DNA of 64,000 bases from Amphiura filiformis (Eukaryota > Echinodermata > Ophiuroidea > Amphilepidida > Amphiuridae), in NCBI RefSeq assembly GCF_039555335.1, contig NW_027305501.1, forward strand, positions 1,035,501 through 1,099,500, given 5' to 3'. The translations under genes and the position numbers were made by a program. The notes under the pieces are model-generated. The model was given only the letters and a program-made list of their open reading frames with translations, ran no database searches and was not told where the DNA came from. Below, in pieces: positions 44,725-63,427 of this stretch (its first letter is position 1; each line of letters starts with the position of its first letter).

Positions 44725-46520
44725 TTCGGACTAGCGAACCCTCGGACTAAAGAACCTTCGGATTACAGAAGCGTCGGATTATACAGCAGTCCCCTGTGGA
44801 ACACCATTGTAGATAGCTGTAGATCTCTGCTTTGGTTTTATGTTCACGCCAGGATATATTTCGAACCCTCATCAACAGCCGGGTGTAGGTACCATCAAGA
44901 CGGTCCTGAAGATCTTTCTTCATTGTCCAGGTCTCACTTCCATAGAGGATACTCTCTACGCAGGCTCTAAAGAAGGCAAGCTTGGTATTTCTTGATATGT
45001 TGGACTGCCAGATGGTGTGCAGCTTGTTGCAAGCTTTCCATGCTTGAGCTACATGGGGACTGCTCTATAATCCGAAGGTTCTATAATCCGAAAGTCCTTT
45101 AGTCCGAAGGTTCGCTAGTCCGAACACGTGTTCATAGCATTCGCTAGTCCGAATTTTAAAAGAGGTTCGCTAGTCCGAAAAAAAATTGAAAAGGGGTTCT
45201 TTATTCCGACGGTTCTTTATTTCGAAGGTTCTTTAGTCCGAATTTTAAAAACGTTCTCTAGTCCGAATATGAAAATAGTCTCTATAGTCCGAATTTTAAA
45301 AAGGGTTCTATAGTCCGAATATAGAAATAGGCTCTATAGTCCGAATTTTAAAAAGGGTTCTATAGTCCGAATATAGAAATAGGCTCTATAATCCTAATTC
45401 AAAAAAGGGTTCTCTAGTCCGAAATTGCAAAACGGTTCTATAGTCCGAAACGGATACCGTGTTCATTAGTCCGAATCAGTAAATAGGTTCTATAGTCCGA
45501 TTTTTTAAAACATTAACATAACCTCTAGCTAGATAAGACTAAAGCAGAGTTTATGATAAACGAGATGACTCTACTGCTAAAAGGGCGTACACCACCAAAT
45601 CACGATGTATTATGTAGGCTAGATGGATTCCAGTAAAAATAAAAATCTTTTTAGAGATTTTTTGGCCTTTCTGTGGAAAAAAGAGAGGCATATTATAGCT
45701 TAAATAAATATTTGAGACCTACACATGAACTTGAATCGCCCAAAAAGTTGCATAACACAATTTTTGAATAAAGTAGGCCCTCGGATTTAAATATGGCCAG
45801 AAACGGGTTTTCAGGGTAGAGAACGGGTCAAAAATGATGATGATTTAATCACAAGACTACCCGTACATTGAAACATTTTTCAACCTGGGCACCACCCCCC
45901 CAAGATAAAACTATACTTTAACTATTCTATAAACTCATTTGTTTAAATGACTAAAATTTGTTTAAATGAAAAAGCCGCAGCATTTACATGCCGGGATGGC
46001 GCTATAAAAATTTGAACTCGACAATGCCCGAATACATCGTAGAGTATTACTAGTATATAATATTATAATGGAATGAAAAACGGATAAAAATGAAGAAAAT
46101 ATCACCAGAAAAAAATAAAGGTGAACGTCAATGTACGATACGGAAAATATCCAGAGAAGCAACTATGTTGAACAGCAGCGGATTTGTATTTAACAATTGA
46201 TGAATTGACACTGAAACAAATGATAAAAATAACATTCGGACTATGGAACCCGTTTACCAATTCGGACTAAAGAGCACGGTGTCCGTGTCGGACTATAGAA
46301 CCGTTTTGCAATTTCGGACTAGAGAACCTTTTTTTTTAATTCGGACTATAGAGCCTATTTTCATATTCGGACTAGAGAACCGTTTTTAAAATTCGAACTA
46401 TAGAACCTTCGAAATAAAGAACCGTCGGAATAAAGAACCTTCGTAATAAAGAACCGTCGGATTAAAGAACCTTCGGACTAAAGAACCGTCGGACTAAAGA
46501 ACCGTCAGACTATAGAGCTT
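44725..46520. mobile_element. Foldback element built from CGGACTA subrepeats
   Basis: Words of the form TTCGGACTA(A/T)AGAACC recur dozens of times. They read in one orientation at 44725-44790 and 46228-46520, and in the opposite one at 45055-45510 (GGTTCTATAGTCCGAA). Spacing is ~20-30 bp with A/T-rich spacers. This subrepeat-rich inverted architecture is that of foldback-type DNA transposons. It encloses a LINE fragment (44796-45055) and ~700 bp of unrelated AT-rich DNA. Confidence 0.65.
44796..45055 (-). pseudogene. LINE reverse-transcriptase C-terminal fragment
   Basis: Open throughout on the minus strand: AWKACNKLHTIWQSNISRNT, then FFRACVESILYGSETWTM, DLQDRLDGTYTRLLMRVRNI and SWREHKTKAEIY. 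The YGSETWT and GTYTRLLR-type blocks follow the RT domain in many non-LTR retrotransposons. Only ~85 codons are present. Both sides are cut by the foldback repeats. Confidence 0.75.
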
Positions 46521-46534
46521 CCACCCTCTACATA

Positions 46535-47887
46535 CGAGGGTTGGTCAATAATATCCCGCAACCATTATTTATCTCCGCTCATGCATGACTTAGATGACTG
46601 TTACTTACGATCAATAAAGTTTGTACCTTTGTCTTTCAAAACGCACAACAATTAGTATCAGAGTACCTTTAATTACGTAATCTCATTTGCATAAAGTCAT
46701 TGCTTTATGTACACTGACAATTGTCAACATTGGCGGGAAATTTGAATTGACGTTGAGGAACGTGTAATAAAAAGAAGCAGAAATAAGGACCAAAGCATTT
46801 TACAAGCCTTATTTTTGGTATGAGGTAATCTGAGTATATTCAATTGATAATTGTGAAAGAAGAAATGTATCCGTCAGCAGATGAGGAAAGGGACCGTCTT
46901 TGAACTTTACCAAAAATAGGCCTATAACAACAAGCAAAAATGGTGTAAAAATCGCAAAAAAGAGCCCACACGGCAGAAGAAAGAATCCAAATTATCTCCA
47001 AAATAAAACAAAACCAAATATGGTTATTGGTATGGTATTAGAGATCATAGTCAGGACAATAGAACTTGTTGCCACAAAAATGGAAATATGCGCATGCGTT
47101 GATGGTATGCATGATTGAATGTACCAAAAATGTATGAAAAACATAAAATTTCATCAAAAAAGCGCTAAAAATATGACTAATACATGGTTTGCGGAACAGT
47201 AGCTTTGTGAGTGAATCGCTATACCAAGTATTATGCTAAAATTAGACACACCTTTCGAAATTCAAATTTCTTATTCAATCCAGAGCCTCTATGGTGTGAT
47301 ACTTTAATTACAAAATCAAGACCTTTTGAAAACAAGGGTTCATTAAGAAAGAAATGTTTATGATTTCACCACTGGGACCTCCCTTATTAATAATCAGTAG
47401 ATCCCCAATCAAACCAGGTACCATTGGTTAAATTTTGTCATCGATTAATCTTTCTATCTCATTATGTAAAGAACAATGGGTGATAAAGCCTACTCAAAAT
47501 TGGAGATATTCGACACGATTTCTTTTCTTTAATAAAAATGGTATATGTCTAAAAAGAGTCCACCATCATGCCTATGTTATCGGTCTATAAAGCTGCAAAA
47601 ACCGGGCCATATTTCATACTTTTATTCTCAAGATATTTGGAATTATGTAACAATACTTCAATTTGGCGCGAGATTTTCTTGACTACTTTTCACCATAAAT
47701 CAGGCAGTGCCTATACGCTATTGTGTTTATGCTAATGTCATTACGTAATCAAGCATTCAGCATCGCTAATACATATTCGTTTTGAAAGACAAAAGTGCAA
47801 ACTTGAATTTAGCGTAAGTAACAGTCATCCAAGTCATGCATGAGCGGAGATACACCTTAGTTGCGGGAATTTATTGACCAGCCCTCG
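46535..47887. mobile_element. Mariner-like element, no intact transposase
   Basis: Ends CGAGGGTTGGTCAATAA and its complement (CGAGGGCTGGTCAATAA), TA outside both (46533-46534, 47888-47889). The arms remain similar for ~160 bp, including CTCCGCTCATGCATGACTT and GACTGTTACTTACG. The 1.35-kb length would fit a mariner, but the interior shows only short frames. Confidence 0.75.
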
Positions 47888-47935
47888 TACATGGTACATT
47901 GTAAGCATAGTCCACAATTAATGACATGGATCGAA

Positions 47936-48197
47936 AGCAGTATGCAGACTCCGAGTATTAGACGTACAATATTGTATGTAACATATCTACGTTATTTAAT
48001 CTATTTCCAGTAATGTTTAAGTTCTAACGAATGTTTGATGACGTAAAATCAATAATATGTTACGTATAATATCTGGTAGAAATATATTATCGATTTTATG
48101 TCATCAAACATTACTGGAAATAGAATGGCAATAGATTAAATAACGTTATGTTACATACAATATTGTACGTCTAATAAAAAGTCTGCATACTGCTTTA
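47936..48197. mobile_element. Palindromic MITE
   Basis: AAAGCAGTATGCAGACT at the left faces its complement at the right; the arms of ~120 bp share TTAGACGTACAATATTGTAT and TTTCCAGTAATGTTT. Confidence 0.7.
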
Positions 48198-48306
48198 CTT
48201 TAGTTAACACAGTTATCGAACTATTTAATTGATCAATTGTATCACATTTTACTTTTTATTTCTACACGTAACAATAATTGTTTGAAATAGAAATAGAATC
48301 ATTTTT

Positions 48307-48334
48307 GGGCGGGTGCGGCGTGCCGCACCCGCCC
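48307..48334. other. Perfect GC-rich hairpin
   Basis: GGGCGGGTGCGGC, 2-nt loop, exact complement. 13-bp stem in otherwise AT-rich DNA. Function unknown. Confidence 0.7.
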
Positions 48335-48579
48335 TATATTCTCTGACTATTGACCTACTTTTTCACATGCCGCAGTGTTGAGAAAATATTCGTGCCGGTT
48401 ATATCCCAAACACCCACAGAGGTGATAGTTTACGGCGAGTTTTGTAATTATTACTTGATTTTGATATGTAAGTAATACGATTAAGTCGTCATAGGCAGGA
48501 ATGTGTTTGTATTAAAAGAAATAACAAAAATAATTATTTAAGTAATATAAAAACTGCCAGGCACACCACTGGTTCAATC

Positions 48580-48960
48580 GTGAGCGCCGTGGCGCGAAGA
48601 CGTATACGGGTGTATTGCGGAGGCCCCCTGATTGGATCCAGGGGCAATGCCCTGGCAGGGTCCAGAGGTGGAGTCTCCATGAAGCTGATGGATTTGAGCC
48701 TAGGGGCACAGTGCCCCAAATGTTAAAACCAATGGATATTGGAGTCCATAATATTTGACCTTTGGAGCTTATGTACCCAGTGATATCAGTGGAACTACTT
48801 AGAGACCTGCCCGGGAGACCTGAAGCTGCTTTAGGCGAGTCTGTACAATATCGCCACCCACGGCGTGGTGACCACGAGCCCTCGCCGTTAGCTCGTAACC
48901 CAACCGCGCCGAGTTGTATGCTTGGCCACTGTAATGTAGGCCTAAAATTAGAGTAGTGAG
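48580..48960. other. GC-rich block, unknown
   Basis: Open on the minus strand (48967-48512, 151 codons) and partly on the plus strand, without a recognisable domain. Internal CCAGGGGCAATGCCCTGG and similar palindromes suggest an old repeat rather than a gene. Directly downstream of the GT31-like gene. Confidence 0.35.
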
Positions 48961-49056
48961 ATTGCAAATTTTCCCTTCGCGAAACACAACTTTCGCTTGC
49001 AATAGTACGAAGTCCAGGAACACTATAGAATTGAACTCCTCACTATTGGGCCCGCG

Positions 49057-50131
49057 CTAATTTGCTGACAGGGCCCTAAATCCGCCACAGCGTTTTGCCG
49101 CCATCTTTTTGAATCGCGTCGCGCTTTTACCCGATGCAGGGGACAAAATTTGCTGAAAATATTTCTCGTTCAATAGTGGTTTCTGCGTACCTGAATGATG
49201 TGTGGCACAGTTTTGTATCACCGAAGCATTTTTAAAATCTGATCTATAGGTAATTACATTTGGTAAACTACAAAAGTTACCCCTGATGTCATCGCCAATA
49301 AAACCATCTCTATGTATAGTTGTCCAATTGTAACGCTGTGCAATAACACCAATGAAGATAGGCGGGAAAGGAATTAAAGTCATATTCCAAGAAACTTGGA
49401 AAATTCTTTCAGTTGCTTTCCTTGTAAGCACAAGTCCAGCTTCTAACGAACACAATGGGTGATATGAAATATTGGAAAATACGGTGACAAGTTTCCCTTG
49501 TAGCATTTCAAGGTTTGCGGGTTGTACTTCACGTAGCATCACCAGAAGCCGTTCGTATGACACAAAAAGTAAGTCATCACCGACGAAAATAAAATTTGCC
49601 CGGGAGCATTTTGAGTGTACCCACTTCACACCCATCAGGAGTTTTAAAGTTGAATTCAAATTAGTGTCTAGAAATTGTCCTTGAATTACATCTTGATATC
49701 TTTGGCTTTCCTTTATTACCAAGTCTTGTATTTTGCTGGTATTTTTGCCTTCCACAGAAGGTAATCCGATAACAAATACCAAGCTAACTTGCGATGCAAC
49801 AGTATCAGTCCTTCTGCCTTCATAGATAACAGCTTTCCGTAGAGCTATTCTGGAATCAAATGATTCTGGTGAGGAAAAAATGACTGATGTCAAAATTCTG
49901 TTGTTGCCTTTTCGACATTCCGGTAATAACGTGACGGGAGTTAGCGTCTGTGTTAGAAGAACATCATTCACGTTTGGAAGACCTTTAATTGCCTTTCGCA
50001 GCGGAGCTGAAATAGTAAGCTCGGGTTTGATATCATCATTACATGCATCACGTGTATTTACCATAAGAATAATACCAATTTATAAGTAACATCATGAGTA
50101 CATATCTGACAAGTCGGTTTCCTCGAACCAT
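49057..50131 (-). pseudogene. GT31-like glycosyltransferase (beta-1,3-galactosyltransferase fold), frameshifted
   Basis: GT31 enzymes add Gal or GlcNAc in beta-1,3 linkage in the Golgi. The main frame (50064-49057, 335 codons) shows family blocks: LTSVIFSSPESFDSRIALRK (59-77), ESQRYQDVIQ (119-128), FLDTNLNSTLKLLMGVKWV (131-149) and YHPLCSLEAGLVLTRKATE (201-219). The metal-binding DDD is changed to GDD (VGDDLLFV, 161-168), and the usual E-D-V block reads PPIFIGV. Four N-glycosylation sequons are present. No membrane anchor is in this frame, but the other frame just upstream, from an ATG at 50131, reads MVRGNRLVRYVLMMLLINWY, a plausible type II anchor, before a stop near 50050. One indel would join the two parts. 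It may be a pseudogene, an assembly error or a divergent gene. Apparently intronless. Confidence 0.7.
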
Positions 50132-50215
50132 TCTGAGACATACAGTGCCACAGGATTGAGTGACGTGAGAAAGAATGTCAGTGACGCTTTAAGTTATATC
50201 GCAAAATGTGTTATA

Positions 50216-51117
50216 CAGCCTGTCTCAAAAAAAATTGTGCAAGTGAAAAGCGCCCTCTCTGGCAATTAGAAAACACCGTTGTGAAATAATGCTTACATCA
50301 ACGTCAAGGGTGTAGTCTTAGCTCTCAAATGCCGTTTGTTCTGTTCAATTTGCTTGTTTAAATCTCGAGATATATTTAGTTTAAGACAAAAGGGTAAAAT
50401 CACAATTGTGCCACTTTTACTAGGGAAAAGGGCTTTACATGTAACAGTGATAGCATCAAGTTTATCAAGAGTTCCTTCGTGAAATCAAAAGATTGTATCA
50501 ATTACACAATACAAATATTTTTTGACTGTTTTAACTGTTTCGTCATGATGCAGGAATGATGATTCTCTTTTTCCACTTAAAAGAGATTAAAAGATAAATA
50601 AATATTTCACATTCTGCTGTAAAAATTGATTTCACATTCTGCTGTTCTGCATGTGCATGTCAATGATTTTAACATGGTAAATACTGTTCTCTTAGTCACT
50701 CAAGACATGTTAAAAGACAAACAAATATTATGCACTTATACATTATGTTATAGGTTAATGAACGCGTATTACTTGTTGGGAGATATATTAGACAGAATAA
50801 TGCACGCGTGCTGATGTTGATGCGTCTAATGCATGCGCCCCGAAAGGGGGAGTGCATATTAGACGCATCAACATCAGCTATCATTGATTTACATGTACAG
50901 CTCTCTTCCCTAGTAAAAGTGGCACAATTGTGATTTTACCCTTTCGTTGTTAAATAAACATATCTCGAAATTGGAACAAGCAAATTGAACAGAACAAACA
51001 GCATTTGAGAGCTAATACTGCGCCCGTGACGTTGATGTAAGCATTATGTCACAACGGTATTTTCTAATTGCCAAAGAGGGCGCTTGTCACTTGCACAATT
51101 TTTTTTGAGACAGGCTG
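50216..51117. mobile_element. Long-TIR element, TA target duplication
   Basis: CAGCCTGTCTCAAAAAAAAT at both ends inward, TA outside (50214-50215, 51118-51119). The arms are ~225 bp (50216-50440 and 50905-51117) and ~90% alike. The centre holds another imperfect palindrome (50811-50877, CTGATGTTGATGCGTCTAAT arms around CCCCGAAAGGGG). It begins 85 bp upstream of the GT31-like start. Confidence 0.85.
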
Positions 51118-51920
51118 TACAAGAACAAGTATGAAATTTAATTGTTTCACTTGCGCAAATCTGGCACACTAATATACGCATTGAGAGGTCAACACAAGTA
51201 TTGTCCAGGTGTTAGAAAACAGTGAGATTGATTTAATAACACATGCATTATTACCTACTTTATTCACAATATTGACAAAATCCCAGCTGTTGGTAATTTT
51301 TAATTCATCATATTCTAAAGTTCTTTGGATATTGTCCCACATTGTATGTTAAATTTCATTCAATACTTCATTCAAATAAATATATGAATCTTAAGTATAC
51401 CAAATTTTAATCAAATTAAATTCTACATTTGACCAGGAATTACCTAGGGCTTAGAATCGATCAGTCCTGTTGTTGCTATGCACATCCGATTGGTTCAAAT
51501 ATCGAGTACGAGTATCTGGTCGACTCGCACGCGCTGAATCGTGTCATATTACACGGCTTAGAACTAATAAGATGGCAGGAAAGCTCAGGAACGTTGTCAA
51601 GTGTTTAAGAATTTATTTTAATTTACAACTGTGCAGGTCTCTCTGTTTACAAATTCATTCATTCCTTCTTCATATATACCCTTGTCTCAAAAACTATGAG
51701 AGGAAAACAACTTGTCAAATGCTTTCCGAAGAGCCATTTTGAGTTTAGTGAAGAAGAAATCACCATTACCAACATCATGTGTTTGTCTTTCCGACACTCA
51801 TGTAATGATTACCGTGTGTTTAGATGAACGTAATTCATATGACGTTAAATACAGTCTTTTAATTGTTTTTAATAGCGGAGCTAAAAAATTATTATCACAT
51901 AATCGAATAATTATATATAT
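51118..51920. other. Intergenic; one unrecognised open frame
   Basis: A 90-codon plus frame (51470-51742) includes an internal AAGATGGCAGG with fair Kozak context, but no domain or splice partner was found. Confidence 0.3.
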
Positions 51921-52905
51921 ATAAATGTATAAAGGGAACCCTTTACAACTTTTAAAAGTATGTATCCTGGGGTACTTATTTGTGTAGAATTCAAATCTGG
52001 CATCAGAAAACTTGTAACTCATTTACTTTAAAAGATGTAGGACCCTCACAATGCAACTTCGTCCATCCAGGACCAACTTTGGGGGGTCAGAACTCCAAAA
52101 GTAAAAATAATTTTATGTCCATTTTTTTGCCAGTCAGAGCCCTTTGGTAGGACATTACTCTTATCCAATATTGAACCTATTAGAATACTTTTAGCTGAGA
52201 TATTACCCATGCAAAACCCCATTTTGTACATTTTGACCCCCCTGAAAACCAATGTCAGACATTTTGCCCCACCATAAACTTCAGGTATGTTGAAGATATG
52301 TCCTTGGACAACATTTCTGAGAGATATTGGCTTGGGGTCTTGATGGCTTCAACACATCACTTAGGTTTGCCTACTCCATAGAGTTGTACACATTTTTGAT
52401 TTCGCATGTATAATGACTTATGTACAACTCTATGGAGAATGCAAACCTAACTGATGTGTTGAAGCCATCGAGACCCCAAGCCAATATCTCTCAGAAATGT
52501 TGTCCAAGGACATATTTTCAACATACCTGAAGTTGATGGTGGATCAAAATGTCTGACATTGGTTTTCAGGGGGGGTCAAAATGTACAAAAAATGTACAAT
52601 TGGGGTTTTGTATGGGTAATATCTCAGCTAAAAGTATTCTAATAGGCTCAATATTGGATATGAGTAATGTCCTACCAAAGGGCTCTGACTGGCAAAAAAA
52701 TTGACGCTAAAATTATTTTTACTTTTGGAGTTCTGACCCCCCCAAAGTTGGTCCTGGATGGACGAAGTTGCATTTTGAGGGCCCTATATCTTTTAAAGTA
52801 AAGGAGTTACAAGTTTTCTGATGCCAGATTTGAATTCTGCACAAATAAGTACCCCAGGATACATACTTTTCAAAGTTGTTAAGGGTTCCCTTTATACATT
52901 TATGG
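51921..52905. mobile_element. Near-perfect ~985-bp palindrome (foldback element)
   Basis: Two ~460-bp arms, AAATGTATAAAGGGAACCCT at the left and its complement at the right, match almost throughout: CAAATCTGGCATCAGAAAAC, GTCCATCCAGGACCAACTTT and GAGACCCCAAGCCAATATC (plus its G/T variant). The loop of ~30 bp is near 52390-52425. No coding capacity. Confidence 0.9.
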
Positions 52906-52909
52906 ACCT

Positions 52910-53636
52910 CCAAACGTCGTCTTTCGCGTTGCGACACATTTTTTCCCCCTAAATTTCAAATTGATGCCAGCCACGGGAAACGAAATGGAGCATGAAGCTC
53001 AAATTTTCGGGATTTTACCCTGGGATTTTACTTTCTCATCAATATCTACCACCACACAGAAAAAGAAAAAAAAATTGAAGAGGTGCTGCGGTGCACATCC
53101 CTGGAGTTGACATGGAATGGGTCAGCATTGGGTCAGCATTGCTGATCTGAACCACAAACTAGGAGCTGCCAGTGAAAAAGGCTCTATCACTAGCACCCTT
53201 CTTCTTGGAAAGAAGCACCAAGAAGGAAATACTCGTCTGATCTTGTCTGGTGTTGATCTTGTTAATGTAATATAGGTTTATGTAAACTCGTTTGACAAAA
53301 TTCAGTAATTTGGCAATTATACGAGAGTTTGAATGAGAATCACTTACTTTTTATAATTTACTTTTGAATATTTATGGTACAATTTGTGCAAGGGGTATTT
53401 TTTACTCTTAAAATACAACAAGCTGCGATTTTTTACACCAGAAATGGAAACTAGAGACCTCTGGTAATTGATCTTGTAAATATATAAATGGTATAAAACA
53501 AGTTCAATAAAATTAGGAAATATAGCAATTTGTATTTTTTTCATTTTATATTGCTGTAAACATGAGTGTATGAGTTTAAAAATGAAAATCATTTTAATAC
53601 TTTTGAATATTATGGTACACTTTGGTTATAGTGTTA
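52910..53636. other. Intergenic, no gene seen
   Basis: AT-rich. GGGTCAGCATT is directly repeated at 53119-53141. Nothing else recognised. Confidence 0.4.
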
Positions 53637-53745
53637 AAGGGGTATTTCGTAATTTTAGCATCCTATTTTTAAGATACGGTTCAATAGATATCCACGACAA
53701 AAGCATAAATTTAGTTGATTTGCACAATTGCATATACTCTTATTA
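53637..53745. repeat. MITE family B, fragment
   Basis: AAAGGGGTATTTCGTAATTT, then AGATATCCACGACAAAAGCA, matching the end of 38962-39308. Truncated by the next element. Confidence 0.6.
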
Positions 53746-53746
53746 C

Positions 53747-54203
53747 ACGGTTGTTTGATGTGATCATTTATTAATTTTCTAACAAAACATTATTATAATG
53801 TTCAATTCTTGACCTGAATAATACCAACAGCTAGCACACTCATAAACTGTACCTACACATATATTTTGTAGCAATTTTTAACATAGGTTTTCGTTTCTAT
53901 ATCAAATTATTCATCTTTTTCTGCGGTAATTTCAAGTATATAAACTGCATATTTGTGTGCAAATTGAGGGCGCTATTTACATATATTTTAAATTTAAATT
54001 AGACAAATAATTTGAATTATTCCTTACATTACATGATAAAAAGTTTTTTTGAAAATTCCCTTGTCATTTGTTAGTCTGTTTGCTGATGTTCTAATACCAT
54101 TTTACAAGTGTAAAGAAGCAAACAAGATTTTAGATAAATAGCGCCATCATTGTTCAACTTTTCTTTAAAATGACACAGTTTTACATGCCATCAAACAACC
54201 GTG
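53747..54203. mobile_element. Small element with CACGGTTGTTTGATG ends
   Basis: CACGGTTGTTTGATG at the left and CATCAAACAACCGTG at the right, ~457 bp. AT-rich, non-coding. Confidence 0.6.
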
Positions 54204-54204
54204 A

Positions 54205-55094
54205 TTACCATGATTACGGTGCCCCATGTGACACATGACCAGCCCAGCGAGTCAATTGCCTGATGAAATCTGATGGTATCAGACCCAACGTAGCAAGTTG
54301 TAAAAGTAATTTCCTGTAAAAGATTTAATTCAAAACTTTGTGATTTTAACAATGACTGAGAATATTCACTATATAGAAATAGGTTTTATTATAAGTATCT
54401 ATAAAAGACATACAAGCAACATAAAAAGAGAAAAAAGAAAAACGGATGTTGAGCAAAAATTGATAATTTGCATAAAACAAAAATGCCCGCTTATGCACTT
54501 TTCAAAGTTGGTCGAACCTAGATAAATGTATTCCTCTCATCATCAGGATAAAATATATGAAAATAGTTCGATGACCGAATTGAAGCTGATAAAGTTGTTA
54601 TTTTGCAATTACTTAGAGTTCTTTGACCACTAACACAACAGATGTCTTTAGTTGAGTTATCATTGTTATATTATCTTATTTTGTTTATTCGGAATGATGG
54701 TTAGCATGGTTAGGGGTCGGTGTCAATCGATGCCAATATTACGTTAAACTTTTTTTCAATCTCACGTTTGACGGTAAAAAATGAACTGACATCTCAAGAA
54801 CCGCAAGGATCAATATTGAGTCCTCTGCTTTTCATTAGAAATGAATGAATGATCTCTGTAATGTAGGTCTACTTAAATTGAGGTGGAGGCTATAATACTG
54901 TACGACACATCAAGCAATAATGTGTGATTTGCATAAAGAATAGATTCCTATTTAAATGTTAGTTTCCACTGATCACATTATCCCATTTTAATTTCGAGCC
55001 AAATAAATGAGGTATGCACACAGTTTATACGTCAAGACGTAAGACGAATACCGATATGCACAAATTTTATACGTCAATGATTCAATGCACGCGA
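54205..55094. other. Intergenic, no gene seen
   Basis: AT-rich. One 61-codon frame without a recognisable domain. Confidence 0.35.
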
Positions 55095-55314
55095 TGTGTT
55101 TAGCCATCACTAGATCGGTGAACTATGAATAAAACCGGATATCTCCGGATTTAATATAAACTTAAATTATACTGTAATTAGAGCACTTAAGACTTTAATA
55201 GTCTTTCACGTGGTATTTTAGTATACCATGGACATTGCAACCTACAATGCATGTATAAGGTAGAAATTCGACAAAAATTGAGGGCGTCGCTGTGAAGAAA
55301 ATCACACATTATGG
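55095..55314. repeat. Dispersed repeat family F, copy 2
   Basis: Same family and orientation as 30258-30470. Confidence 0.75.
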
Positions 55315-55838
55315 CTTTAACTGGAACATTAATTATTACCTGAACAAAACCGAAAAGGCTCACTGGGTTTACCCTATTTTGAGCTATGAACTGCGGAATC
55401 CTACTTTCGGGTATTCCGTGACAGATCATCCAATGGGCTTAATCTGCCCATGATGCAGTCATGTCTACAGTAGAATTCACCACGACCTTTGCAGGACTTA
55501 AACCCCATTAAAAGCTATTAAACCAAGATAACACTCATTGAAAACAGCTAAACTATGTTACGATCAGATCTTCTCTGGTTAAATCCACACACACATGTGT
55601 CTGTTTTACTTGTGCAATGAGCAATAAGCTGGTATTATAGTTTCAGTTGGGTGAACGATTATAAAGCAAACGCAAGGTAACAATTACCGTGTGGCCTTTG
55701 TTCACGAAATGAGACAATACTGTGCATATTGTTAACCACATTCTTGAAAATGAGAAACATAATGGCTGTGGGCCGTAACACGGTTTGGAAATAATTTCTT
55801 CATATTTGTTGGTGTTATCTGTCGTTTACATATCCTTC

Positions 55839-56174
55839 CTAAAACACCAAAGTGCGAATATTTCCGAACACCTAAATTAGCTATAAATTTAGGAAATGTT
55901 ACAAAACTATATTTTCGAGAATTTTAGAAGAGTACTTTAAATATTGGCCGGTTATTTTTCACACAGTGACGTTAACTAGGCAATGTACTATAACCTATAA
56001 CATACACTAAAACACCAAAGTGCGAATATTTCCAAACATCTAAATTAGCTAAAAATTTAGGACATGTTACAAAACTATATTTTCTAGAATTATAGAAGAG
56101 TACTTTTAATATTTGCCGGTTATTTTTCACACAGCGACGTTAACTAGGCAATTACCCATACTTCTAACATACGC
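55839..56174. repeat. Tandem duplication in the arylsulfatase 5' flank, 168-bp unit
   Basis: CTAAAACACCAAAGTGCGAA starts both copies (55839, 56007). They share GGTTATTTTTCACACAG and GACGTTAACTAGGCAAT. They end ~330 bp before the start codon, close enough to be promoter sequence. Confidence 0.85.
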
Positions 56175-56322
56175 TATTTGTAGAGGTTACGCGTCAATGG
56201 TAAGAGCACTGTGTATTGTGTATAGGAAAACGGCCAGTAACTGCAATATGCCCTTTCAAATTGGCTATCTACGACTAAGACTTATCAGTCTGGAGATATA
56301 GGTGAACAGTTCAAATGTCCTC

Positions 56323-56329
56323 TATATAA
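56323..56329 (+). promoter_or_regulatory. Possible TATA box of the arylsulfatase gene
   Basis: TATATAA ~180 bp upstream of the ATG. The position would give a ~150-nt leader if no 5' intron exists. No other core promoter element was identified. Confidence 0.35.
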
Positions 56330-56506
56330 CCCGATATTTTAAACGTTTTCTGGCAACCTTTTGTGTTTGCTGGGATGGTATCAAATATCGCTAATATCAT
56401 TTGCCATGCGTATCGCAAACATTGGTTAATAAACACGTGATTAGAAGTGCATAAAACCAGTTAAACATTACCCATCAAAACCGTTTCCAAAATTTCACTA
56501 AGAAGA

Positions 56507-63427
<6,921 letters not shown>

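Noticed and set aside
51470..51742. 90-codon frame as a new gene or 5' exon
   Set aside because: No domain, no convincing splice donor and composition like the surroundings.
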